DNA of 64,000 bases. It comes from Rhizophagus irregularis. Its lineage: Eukaryota; Glomeromycota; Glomeromycetes; Glomerales; Glomeraceae. Below the pieces are notes generated by a model, which saw only the letters and a list, made by a program, of their open reading frames with translations, was not told the DNA's origin and searched no databases. Position numbers and translations under genes: made by a program. The stretch is taken from contig NC_089451.1 of the NCBI RefSeq assembly GCF_026210795.1, forward strand, positions 1,162,001 through 1,226,000, in the 5' to 3' direction. This document shows, piece after piece, positions 11,445 to 21,765 of this stretch (positions within the stretch are counted from its first letter, which is position 1; each line of letters begins with the position of its first letter).

Positions 11445-13005
11445 ATGTTCGGATTATGGAAATCAACATCTGGAGATTTTTATAATTTACTTGAAACTGG
11501 TGAACTTTCTGATACAGAAATATTAATAGGAGAAGAACCGGATACAAAAATATTTAAAGTACATTCTTTAATATTAAAAACTCGTTCAAAATATTTTCGT
11601 ACCGCATTTTCTAATAATTGGATAAAAACCGAAAATAATACAATCACCTTACATAAACCAAATATTTCAGCTGAAGTATTCGATATACTTATAAAGTGAG
11701 GAAAAAAAACAAATTTTCTTTTTTTATACTTTTTATTTTAAAAAAAAAAAAAAAATTTCAAAATATTTCATACTTTAATTTTATAGGTTCATTTATAGTG
11801 GAATATTCAGACTTAGTGATTACGATTTAAAAACAAATATTGCAGTTTTAATTGCAGCCGATGAATTATGTCTTAATGAATTTTGTGAACATACCGAAAA
11901 ATTTCTTCTTAATAACGAACCTTTATTAAAACAAAATTTTATTCTTATTCAAAAAACCGTAAATAAACTTGGTCAATTTGAAAAATTGACACAATTTTAT
12001 GAAACAAGTATTAATGATGAACCATCCTTAATTCTTAGGGCAAATGATTTTATAACGATTCAACAAGAAACTCTCCTTGAATTTTTAACAGAATATAATC
12101 AAAGATTAAATCCTATGGAAATTTGGGATAAACTTATAGAATGGTCAATTGGACAATATAATGAATTACCAAAAAATACAAAAGAATGGACGAATAATGA
12201 TATGTCAATATTTGGAACGTTAATTAATCCATTTATTACTTTTATTGATTTTGAAAAAATTAGTTTAACAAATTTTTGTAATAATATTAAACCTTTTAAA
12301 GATATTTTTGATAAAGAATTTTATGTTCAAATGCTTGAATATTATTCTTTTAACGAAGATTCTCATTCAAAATTTAAATTAGATATTGATTCTAAAATTA
12401 TTACTCCTTTTCATGCTTTTTTAATTGGAAATTTTATTAAATTATCAAATGGTATTCAAAATTGTACTTTTGAATTTCAATTATTAGTACGTGGAAGTAG
12501 AGATGGTTTTAATGTGAAAAATTTTCATAAAAATTGTGATGAAAAAGGTCCTACTATTACTATCGCTAACGTAAAAAATAGTAATGAAATAGTTGGAGGT
12601 TATAATCCTTTAGATTGGAATCCAAATTTTGGAACTGATTTTGTTTCTGATGAATATTTTATCTTTTCTTTGGATAAAAAGGATTTGGAAAAATTTATCT
12701 TTAGTAAATTTGTTGTTGAAAATCTTGGAGTTTATAAAAATAATGGTCCTGATTTTGGTGGTAATACTTCAGATTTACGTTTATTAGAAGGTGATGCGAA
12801 AAAAGGTCAATGTTATAAAAATAGTTATGAAAAATTAATTAGAAAAGTTGAAGGAGTATTTGATATAGAAGATTATGAAGTATTTCAAGTATCAACTATT
12901 AATCATTGGGAATTCGATGATGAAATCGAAGTCGAAATTAGTGAATACAACGAATATGAATATTATGATGATCCTGATTACAGAGGATATCTTTATGATT
13001 TTTGA
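11445..13005 (+). CDS. BTB-BACK-TLDc domain protein, 489 aa
   Basis: Exon 1 is 11445-11695 and exon 2 is 11787-13005, with a 91 bp intron (GTGAGG..TTATAG, phase 2) in the same place as in the neighbouring copy. The BTB/POZ domain covers about residues 20-100 (LSDTEILIGEEPDTKIFKVHSLILKTRS is split across its core), a BACK-like helical segment follows to about 260, and TLDc occupies about 285-455, with LVRGSRDGFNVKNFH, ENLG..FGGNTSDLRLL and GQCYKNSYEKLIRK. The tail is acidic and Tyr-rich. In other eukaryotes BTB proteins recruit CUL3 ubiquitin ligase and TLDc domains link to oxidative-stress responses or V-ATPase; substrate and role here are unknown. The frame is uninterrupted, and a compact AT-rich 3' region with AATAAA-like signals follows. 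This is the one intact member of a local three-copy cluster. Confidence 0.9.
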
Positions 13006-13344
13006 GGTTGATGAGGTTAGAGAATGATGATGCGATATAACATTTGATTATATTATATATATATTTTTTTGTTGGTATGTTTTCCTCCCCGCTTTTTAAA
13101 CATTTCCTTCTCATTAAAATAAAATATAAATAAATTTGAATGTTTATATATTTTATTATAATTTATTTTTCTGAAATCTAAATTTCTAATTATTGATGGG
13201 GGTATCATCGGGTAATTAGAATCGTCAACGCTACTATTTGTAATGAAAATTGTATAAAAATTGTATTATAATAAAATTTATATATTATTTATTTATATAT
13301 TTTGAAATTTACAATAAATAAAATTATTTTCTTTTTTTTTAAAT

Positions 13345-14160
13345 CGATTTATTTATAAAAATTTTCATAATCATCCATTTCAAATGTTCCTTTACTATGG
13401 CGTCAAAATGAATTACGTCGCCGTAATACCGTGATGCCGAATTGCCGCAATGTCGAACGTTATTTGCCGTAACATCAAATTGTCGTATTGTCAAACTGAT
13501 GCCAGTTTTACCAAGTATGATATATCAGCAGGTTTGCAGGATGAACACTTGAATCCATGTTGATGCAATACGTAATACCGAATTGGAATATTATACCCAA
13601 AATCTGGTCCAATACTTTTATTATATATCACCATCAACGATTTCTCTAGGTTATATAACATCTGTTATACAAAAAAGAAATTACCATCAACGATCTTACC
13701 AAGTTACGTAAATCTGTTAATTTGTTTTTATCAAAAAGAAATCAACTTAAATATATTTAACACTATTCGATAACCAAACTAAAGGAATAAATCCTCCAAA
13801 GTGTTTCTTAACCATACTAATAGTAATTATACATAATCAGGTTCAATTCCATCTTTACTTCCTCGTACGAATAAATTGAAATAATAAAAAATATTTTTCT
13901 ATCATCTTGTCTCGTTAGTTGTTACCAATTAAAGTACGTGATCTGAACTAATAATTCTATATTCATTTTATAATTCAATAAACTTCATTATTAAAAGAAT
14001 AATGTTCAAGAATTTTAGAGTAAGATTTCAAAAATATCTTTGAATAGTTTAACTTTATAATTAAAATCTGCTGAACTAATCTCTTTTAAATTAATATATG
14101 GAAATAAATGGTTGAATTCTCCCTTTAAATATTGTTAACTCGTTATAACATAGTATCTTC
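13345..14160 (-). pseudogene. Third BTB-TLDc copy, heavily decayed
   Basis: Read on the minus strand, short pieces recall the TLDc gene in the correct order: the C-terminal FEMDDYENFYK block (about 13350-13390), a GPDFG-like piece near 13600, a FDKNKL piece near 13725, the VRGSKDG core near 13855-13870, and KDIF and QPFI helical pieces from 14030 to 14115. Frames and stops are scrambled throughout. A short degenerate (GCCGTAAT)-type repeat occupies about 13420-13505 inside it. With the two genes next door it marks repeated local duplication of this family. Confidence 0.7.
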
Positions 14161-15320
14161 AAGAAGAAAGCTAAATAATTAATTAAATAAACCGTATTTT
14201 TTATATATATTTCTTTTTTATATCGATAATACCTAGTCTTCCAAGTTCCAATTAAATTAATGTTTTAATTTGTTCAAAATTAATAACAAATTCTTTGGGA
14301 TAATAGTGGCCAAAAAATAACTGAATTTTTCTTATTTTTTATCTAAACCATTACTGCGGTAGTAGTAAATTAGTATTAAGAATTATTTTGATGATAGTTA
14401 TATTTTTATTGATATGGCGAATATAAAAAATAATAAATTTAAATTTTAATTTAAAATTATAAAAATATGCATCGGATAGTTCATAACCAATATTATTTTC
14501 CATTAATAAATAAGTAGGACGCAATAATAAAAACAATTTAATTGAAAAAGTTAGTAAGCTGTCAATAGAAATAAATGTTAAATTTAAATTTGACAAACAA
14601 GATGATATAATCTATTATTATTTTTTTAAATACTACTGTACTAGCTAGATATCAATAACATAAAATAAATAAAATAATACTAACTACTTAATTCCTATTT
14701 GTTACAAAGTACAAGAAAGCACAAACCACTGATCCATCATCTATGATCGATATTAAAAATCGGGGCAAAATTTAATGTCCCCAATTGGCAATAATTACAC
14801 AAACAATATAATTGCGAAAAAGCTTAATCTTTGTAAAAATCATACTATGTAAAAATAAACTCAAGGAAAAGATTACACTAAAAAATTTTGCATGTTTGTT
14901 ATTGTAAAAAAGGAACACGCGTCAGATGTGCCTTTATTTTGCGTTAGGGTTTCGATCTGTAATCTGATAACTTCGGTCATCCGAATAAAAAATCAGATAT
15001 CCTTGTTTAAAGGATCGAAAAAAATTTTTAATGTTTTAAAATTATGTTCGTTCTTTTAATCTTAATATTAGATTTTTTTCTTTTCTTTCGCAATTCATTT
15101 TTCTCATTTTGGATTATTTTCATGCTACCTTATCCTTATTTTTATCATGTTCATTTTGCCCTCAAACCATTCCTATTTCATCCCTTTACCCCTTTACCCC
15201 CACCCCTCTTACGGGGCTTACCAGCTGTTTATTTAAAAAAAATTAAAACCTTTACTATGGCCGTTCAGATTTTATCCTGAACTTACAAATCAACCTCTTT
15301 CTGCAATTACTAATGAAGCC
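14161..15320. other. Intergenic, nothing recognised
   Basis: The frames at 14351-14596 (minus) and 15044-15280 (plus) are hydrophobic low-complexity translations without family signal. Confidence 0.4.
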
Positions 15321-15324
15321 TATA

Positions 15325-15945
15325 AAGAAAAATGTTAGGATTTGATCCTTCCTTTATTATTCCAGGAGAAAAAAATCAGAACAATGGTTGTTTAGAGTTA
15401 TAAATTTAATCGGGAAAATTTGCAGAATATCTACCAAAGTTGTTAAAAATGTTTCTCTTACAATTGATCTCTGGTCCAGTAGAGCCAAGTATAGGTATTT
15501 AGAAGTTACTGCAACTTGAATAACGTCAAACTTTTAAATCAAAGTTACAATGCTGATAACACATATGTCCCCTCTCCACATACTGGTGACATTATTATTG
15601 CCAATGAACTTCACAAGTGTATTTAAGCATGAATCTTGGAAATCATGTGACTTAGATCACAATGGAAAATGGATCAAATATGGCTTCAATGTTTCCAGAA
15701 AAATGGTTGTGAAAATATCCAAATCTTTCTTGTACGACACGTATTCTCCAGTTGGGGATGAGCTCCAGCAGAAATTTTGGTAGCATGTGCAAGGAGACTA
15801 ACAAATTTCTTTCAATGTCAAAAACAAGTGGAAAGATAAGAACAGGTGCAGAGAAAACTTGGCTATATAGATATTTTGCATTGTATTCAAGATTTATCCA
15901 CACGTTGGAATTCATCATATTAGTATTTTCAAATTTTTGATTAAT
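15325..15945 (+). mobile_element. hAT-type DNA transposase relic
   Basis: Plus-strand pieces in changing frames match a hAT transposase in order: VSLTIDLWSSRAKYRYLEVT (about 15451-15510; the usual LTxDxWTS catalytic region), a P.HTGD piece near 15580 and APAEILVACARRLTNFF with a Q-K-Q-V-E-R piece (about 15765-15830). Several stops and frame changes separate them, and the N-terminal BED finger and C-terminal dimerisation domain are not visible. Old and immobile. Confidence 0.75.
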
Positions 15946-16184
15946 GACATATTTTTTTTTAAAATAGAGTAATTTAATAGTAACGCCATAAGTTTTACGC
16001 TCAAAATCCTGTAATCATCTTTTTAACAAAGATAAAATCACCATATACCTTTTAAAATAATTATTTCATTATATTTATTACCATTTTGGACATTAATTAC
16101 AAACAAAATAGGAAAATAAATTATTTCTAAAATACAAAAATGTTTATTAATTACATTTTATTACATAATATAAACTTACATAAT

Positions 16185-16760
16185 TTAATTATTATGAAAT
16201 TGGGATGGATTATTTGTACGTGAAAAAGTAAATATAATAATTGTTGTTTCCAAAGTAGTAAGAACACAAATTAAACTGAAAAGACTCAATCAATTCAGTT
16301 GCAGCATTCTTTGATGATTTGACATAACATTCAAACTCAAATATTCTAAAGAGAATTACACAAGAAATATTGGAATAATAAAAGAGTAGGATGTCCAACA
16401 AAACAAAATGACTAAGGAAAAAAATAAAGCACTTAACAAAATAGAATTTGCGCTGTATTCTAATAGTGTGCACGTGTGAATTTAACAGGGTGGTCTAAGA
16501 TGAAAATATTGAACACCTTAGATATTAGGTAAGAATGGAGAAATTGGATAGCTAAGTATCACTTGCAGCATACTTTGACAATTTAACATATAGCAAAAAG
16601 TGTTGACAAAGCAACAATCGAGCTATACTTGTAAATAATGCGCTCAAATTCAAGGGAATATATAAGGAATATTAGAAGGGCTAGATCAAATTTGAAAATG
16701 CGACTATAAAGTCAAAAAAAAAAATAATAATAAACGTATGTAAATTTATTACTTTATTAT
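16185..16760. repeat. Dispersed repeat, copy 1
   Basis: It shares several ordered blocks with 30175-30655: ATTATGAAATT, CACTTGCAGCATACTTTGA, GTTCAAATTCAAG, ATATATAAGGAATATT and CGACTATAAAGTCAAA. There is no coding capacity. Gaps and substitutions between the copies suggest an old, non-coding, possibly non-autonomous transposon family. Confidence 0.65.
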
Positions 16761-17535
16761 GATTTTATAATATACAAATAATTCATTCTATTTATTTTCT
16801 GTTTAATTTATAAAAACTTTATTTATAAGATAGTACTTAATCATAATAAATATATTCCAATAAAATACACATACTGTAATATTGATAAAGAAAATACATA
16901 GTAAATAATAGATACAGATAAAGAAATTTATATTTTGAACATTTGTAAATTTTTAGTTATTTTTATCTATAGGAACAAATTATTAAAGTAAATTGTTAAT
17001 ATTATTAGTAAAATTAACAATGTACGTAGAAAGCAAGTTAATGTAAATGAGTACCTAGGTTGAGATTTGTGAAATCTATTGCTTCTATGGATTCTAGAAA
17101 ATAAAAAAATAATTGTACATTAAAAGAATTTCATGAATACTTGTGTAAAATAAGCTCATGCATTAAATACCTGAATATTCTCCAATATCAGCTTTGTTAT
17201 CAATAGCATTTTTTGGTTCTGGAAGATTTTTAAAGTCTAAAAGCCTACTCATGTAAACTGCTTGAGGATTTGTAGTATATGAAATAGTAGTACCATTATA
17301 CAGTAATGAAGTAGAAGTAAGTTTTTCATTAATTTTATCTGCTTCTTCGGCTTGCTTTTCAACTTCACTAAAATAATTAAAATTATTCTCTAAATCACTT
17401 AATGAATCATATAATTCATTTGCTTTAGGTCGTTTTAAAGGATCAGCATCCCAACATTGTTTAATTATGTCCAAAATTAGTTGAGGAATTTTATAATTAG
17501 ATTTTGGCCTAAGCCCGTTACAAATACTAATAGCT

Positions 17536-17552
17536 AAGACTTTATCATGAGG
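17536..17552. repeat. LINE target-site duplication, left copy
   Basis: AAGACTTTATCATGAGG is identical to 25668-25684. It lies in kinase exon 2, encoding part of PHDKVL on the minus strand. The first two bases could belong to either the duplication or the poly(A) tail on the other side. Confidence 0.9.
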
Positions 17553-17614
17553 GAGGTGAGAAAAACTCTTCCCCTGAATTTCGATTTTCATACAAATCCG
17601 CAGTAAACTTAATA

Positions 17615-18685
17615 ATGGGAGTTTCAGTCTCAACTTTAGACTTTGCTACGTTAGAAGGATACATATACAAGAGCGAAGAAGAACGCACTGAGATTCATAG
17701 AAACGCAGGCTGGGAATTAGAAGCACAAGACCACGATATTGCAATATTTATGGGAACAGATGTTATCACAGCGGCTTTAATAAGAGCCGTGGTCACAGTT
17801 TGTCTAACGAAACAAAAAGATACAATGGATACATTTTATAAAAAAGTCACTGAGAATGAAAGACTACATTTTGACCAAGAATTACAATCACTTTACTCAC
17901 AAGGAACCGCTTTGCAACACGAGTTACATATAACTAAAGATAAACTCCAAAAACAAGATAAAGAACTGGAAGAATATTTCAAAGCGATGCCAATAAACCA
18001 ACACATGTCAAATATAGAAGTAGGAGCAAACGACAGACCAGAATATCAAACAACAAAACGAGTACCTACAGGACAACTTATATCAATAGAAGACGAAAAT
18101 GATAATACCGTTAAAGGTGAAAATTCAAAGAGCGAAGGAAAAAAGAGATGTCACGTGAGTGAAAAACTGATAGATGGGAACGATATGGAAGGAGTTACAT
18201 TAACAGCCAATGGAAACAACATATCAATGCACAAAAAAAATTTTACAAACACAAGAACAAGATTTTACGCAAAGATCAACATAAACACACAAAAATTATC
18301 AAAAGAGGAAATAGAAAATGAAATCAGAAAAATTTTTAACAAAGACAGATTTATGATAGACATCTCAAATAAGAACAGTAACAGATACATGTACGTAATG
18401 TTTGCAACAGGAGAAGAAAGAACAAGATTGACCAATAGTGAAACGATTATCAACAACGTGGGCAAATTCTACACCGATAAAGAAAAGGAAGTGACGATCA
18501 GTGACCCATTAAAATGCGAGATCAAAAATATACTGATCGACAAAAGTAACAGTGAAGTAAGCGTCGTATTAAACAACTATGGATTGGGGAATCTCAATAG
18601 AGTTTTTAATAATACCAAAAAATCAAAAGATGGCAGTAAACGATATGAAAGTGTTCTAATTGACTTAAAATGTACCGACGCATAA
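17615..18685 (+). CDS. LINE ORF1, first part (356 codons)
   Basis: The ATG lies 62 bp inside the element. No known domain is evident in the first 110 residues. Residues about 85-130 are Gln/Glu/Lys-rich and look coiled coil (QELQSLYSQGTALQHELH), as in ORF1 proteins that trimerise. The C-terminal half (AKININTQKLSKEEIENEI..., MYVMFATGEERTRL) has the rhythm of an RNA-recognition fold. ORF1 products bind the element's RNA. The frame stops at 18685, just before a related-looking continuation in another frame, so this is likely an N-terminal part cut off by a frameshift rather than a complete protein. Confidence 0.65.
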   Translation: MGVSVSTLDFATLEGYIYKSEEERTEIHRNAGWELEAQDHDIAIFMGTDVITAALIRAVVTVCLTKQKDTMDTFYKKVTENERLHFDQELQSLYSQGTALQHELHITKDKLQKQDKELEEYFKAMPINQHMSNIEVGANDRPEYQTTKRVPTGQLISIEDENDNTVKGENSKSEGKKRCHVSEKLIDGNDMEGVTLTANGNNISMHKKNFTNTRTRFYAKININTQKLSKEEIENEIRKIFNKDRFMIDISNKNSNRYMYVMFATGEERTRLTNSETIINNVGKFYTDKEKEVTISDPLKCEIKNILIDKSNSEVSVVLNNYGLGNLNRVFNNTKKSKDGSKRYESVLIDLKCTDA

Positions 18686-18786
18686 TTAAGAGATACATGG
18701 TCTATACCAATTGACGAACATGGTAATAGAATCACGATTATACCCTAAATTTAACGGCAATACAGAAACAGGAAAGGAAGAAATAT

Positions 18787-19194
18787 ATGGCCCAGCTGAT
18801 AGACGTCGATCTGGAAGTAGATTACAAAGACATATCCGAGATTCTAAACAACGTAAAGGCGAAAGAGTGGTATATTAACGAAGATAAACGAACGAGAAGA
18901 AAGACAATCACAGTTTATTTTAAAAACGGTCAGGAAAGAGACAGCGCCATGAAAACACCCTTCATAGTAAATAACAAGTGCTGCACATGGAATAAAGGCT
19001 ACATAGGGCAGCCCTTTCGGACCAACCAACAAAATAACAACAACAACAGATACAATGGAAGAAGAAGTAACCACCAACACGAAAGTAATAATAGCAGACA
19101 AGATACAAGTGATCACAATTTTGAAGGGGAACAAAGAGGACACCGACAATATAACAAAAGATACAACCCACAATATCGACAACAGACACGATGA
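18787..19194 (+). CDS. LINE ORF1, second part with basic Asn/Arg/Tyr-rich tail
   Basis: This encodes a compact RNA-recognition-like segment (DISEILNNVKAKEWYINEDK, ITVYFKNGQERDSAMKTPF) followed by a tail of Asn, Arg, Gln, His and Tyr (NQQNNNNNRYNGRRSNHQ). A TGA at 19192-19194 ends the frame, but the same frame stays open beyond it to about 19572 and keeps the same Arg/Tyr/Asn composition (YNRREAYHNRREEKYG), so the TGA looks like a later nonsense change. The tail resembles disordered RNA-binding regions. The start at 18787 is just the first ATG after the break. Confidence 0.6.
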   Translation: MAQLIDVDLEVDYKDISEILNNVKAKEWYINEDKRTRRKTITVYFKNGQERDSAMKTPFIVNNKCCTWNKGYIGQPFRTNQQNNNNNRYNGRRSNHQHESNNSRQDTSDHNFEGEQRGHRQYNKRYNPQYRQQTR

Positions 19195-19555
19195 CCAAAT
19201 GCATATAGATTTAATGGAGAAAGTAACAACTTTCATAACCAATCTTATGATCCGAGATCTACACCCTACCCAAGAAATAATAGACACAACGAACATCATC
19301 AAGAATTCAGAGAAAGCGGAAGAAATTATGACAGAAGATCAAACGGACGAGGATCCGACAACTACAGAAATTACAATACTCAACAAGGATATAATAGACA
19401 CATACAACAACATAATTATAACAGAAGAGAAGCATATCATAACAGAAGAGAAGAAAAGTACGGAGGAGAGCAAGACCATAGACATCATGATGATGGATAC
19501 AAACATCGACGAACAAACTATGACAATGATAGAAGAGGAGAAAACGGGGTCCATT

Positions 19556-21574
19556 ATGGACATAGATATTGAATCAACTTCACGAACGATAAGTATACAC
19601 GAGGAGGAGACGTGGGACGTAAATGATACGTTAAAAAATTATATAGAAAAAAATAAAAAAGTAAAAAACAAAAAAACAGACAAAAATACAAATAATACTA
19701 AAATCAATAACAAAATAAAAATAGGATGTATAAATATAAGGGGATTAAATGCTGATAAAGAAACCGACAACAAACAAGAGAGATTAAAAAATTTTATAAA
19801 AAAAGAAAATTGGGATATAGCGGGAATCAACGAAACAAAAATCAAAAAATCGAAAGGAAAATACATATATAAAGAATGGGAAAATATGAAGATTAGGAAC
19901 AACAGTGCTGAAGAAGAAAAAAGCAAAGGAAGCCAAATTTTAATACAAAAATATTGGACAGAAGTACGAACGATCAATTATCAAGAAATAGAAGGATATG
20001 CACAATCAATAGATATTCGACTTAAAGGAAATAAAAAGTCGATAAGAATCATAAACATATACATGGTAGGTAACAATAAAAACAAAAAAAAGGAAATTAT
20101 ATCAATAGTAGATAGATGGATAAATGAAGGGAAAAATGAAAATTTAGATGTTATAGTAATGGGAGATTTCAACGAACGGAGACAAAACAAAGGGAAAAAA
20201 AATAAAAATATATTGTTAGAAATGATAGATAGTCATAATATGGTAGACATCCATTATTTTTTCAATAATGAAGACCTGATAGACACATGGACCAACAGAA
20301 CAATAAGTACAAGAATAGATTATATTTTTGTGAACAGTGAAATGCTTCAGAGAATCGAAGAACACGAAGTATTAAATGTAGAAAATAAATTATTGACCGA
20401 CCACAAAGCGCTAACGATAACGATTAAAATAGATAATGAGACAACAAGTTCAACTAACAACAAGAGAAAAGACACAGGACACTTTAGAAACAAGTTTTCA
20501 GGTAAAGAATGGGAAGAAATTGCGGAAAGAGTAGAAAATAGTATTATAGAAAGACAAATGGATATTGACGAAAATGTAGAAAGTAATGAAGAAGTAACAA
20601 GTGAAATAGATAAAAAATGGACAAAACTAAAAAACGTAATAACAAAAGTAATAACTGAAACGAAACAAGAAATAAGAACAAAGACCAATACTACAATGAA
20701 TACGAAGAAAGAATACAACTCGAACATCAATGAAATGTCCGATTGTGATAGAGTCAAAACTAAATTAAAAATCATAAAAGAGATTGAACAATGCTGGAAA
20801 AAATGGAACAAACTGACGATGGAAAAGAATGAATCCAACGTTAAAACAAGGTGGAATTTAGACATGATGGAAAATTTTGGTGCAAGAGAAAGGAAAGTAA
20901 TTACTAAATACAAGATATTAGTACATAGATTTAACGACATCTGTAATATGAAGATGACAACAGAGGCATTTAAACAAAACATTACTTTGCACGATAATCT
21001 AGAAGACAGTACATCGATAAATATAGCAAAAATCAAGCTAGAAAAGGAGAAAAGTAGATTGCTGTGTGATATGGTAAACGTACAAAAATACGAACAGAGT
21101 TTGGCAATAGAGAAGAACATAGAAAAACGCGAACAACTAATGACAACAGATTTAAAAGAAATGATTATTAGAATCATAGATAAAAGAAGAGGACAAATTA
21201 AAATAGATAGTTGTCAGAAAATAAGCGAAGATAGGGTTAGAATGATTACAAATCACGAAGAAATAAAGGACGAAGTAGTAGAACATTATAAAAATTGGAC
21301 GTGCACAAGAAATTTTGACGAAGAAGAGTTCAATAAAAATTGGAAACACTATTACGATAAACTAGAAACTGTTGACGAACATATATATGATCATCTATGT
21401 GAGGAGGTGACACTTATAGAATGCGATTTAACACTAAATAACGTCAAAAATGATAAAGCAGCTGGCGCAAGTGGTATTCCTTATGATTTTTGGAAGAAAA
21501 GTGGACATCATACGAAGAAAGCATTAATAGATATAATAAACCTCGTAATAATAGAAGGAACATGGCCAACACAC
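19556..21574 (+). CDS. LINE ORF2, endonuclease and start of reverse transcriptase
   Basis: The frame is open from 19055, but its first 167 codons are antiparallel in character to nothing known and lie over the ORF1 tail in another frame, so the likelier start is MDIDIESTS at 19556. An APE-type endonuclease spans about 19718-20415, with the metal and catalytic motifs in order: INIRG, GINET, IINIYM, VMGDFNE, STRIDYIF and LTDHKAL. A long charged linker follows. Near 21424-21560 the reverse transcriptase opens with NDKAAGASGIPYDFWK and EGTWPTH. The frame is then interrupted by a small inverted-repeat insertion. The endonuclease nicks target DNA to prime reverse transcription. Confidence 0.8.
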
Positions 21575-21765
21575 GTCAAATGATCAAAAATAGGCAAAAA
21601 AAATGGCGCAAATCGCATAAATTATTCGCAAATTTGTATAAACTATTTACAAATAGTATAGGTTAATTCGTAAATAGCCAAAAACAGCCAAGAATAGCCA
21701 AGAATAGCCAAGAATAGCCACTGCTTTTCGCGCCATTTTTTTTGCCGATTTTTAGCATTTCGACC
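21575..21765. mobile_element. MITE-like element inserted in the LINE ORF2
   Basis: About 190 bp bounded by inverted repeats: CAAAAATAGGCAAAAAAAAT followed by GGCGC on the left, and GCGCCATTTTTTTTGCCGAT on the right. The interior has four AGCCAAGAAT-like units (about 21677-21720). It interrupts the reverse transcriptase between EGTWPTH and KEWKDGIIYPI. The ends are defined only to a few bases, and no clear target duplication is visible. Confidence 0.65.

Noticed and set aside
15652-15940. Overlapping frames in both strands
   Set aside because: They are pieces or shadows of the hAT transposase relic, not separate genes.
18844-19302. Minus-strand frames over the ORF1 tail
   Set aside because: Antisense of the Asn/Arg-rich tail; no domain.
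19055-19555. N-terminal 167 codons of the long LINE ORF2 frame
   Set aside because: They lie out of frame over the ORF1 tail, whose composition is the meaningful one; the start at 19556 is preferred.
20347-21177. Minus-strand 276-codon frame
   Set aside because: Antisense shadow of the LINE ORF2, hydrophobic because the sense strand is A-rich.
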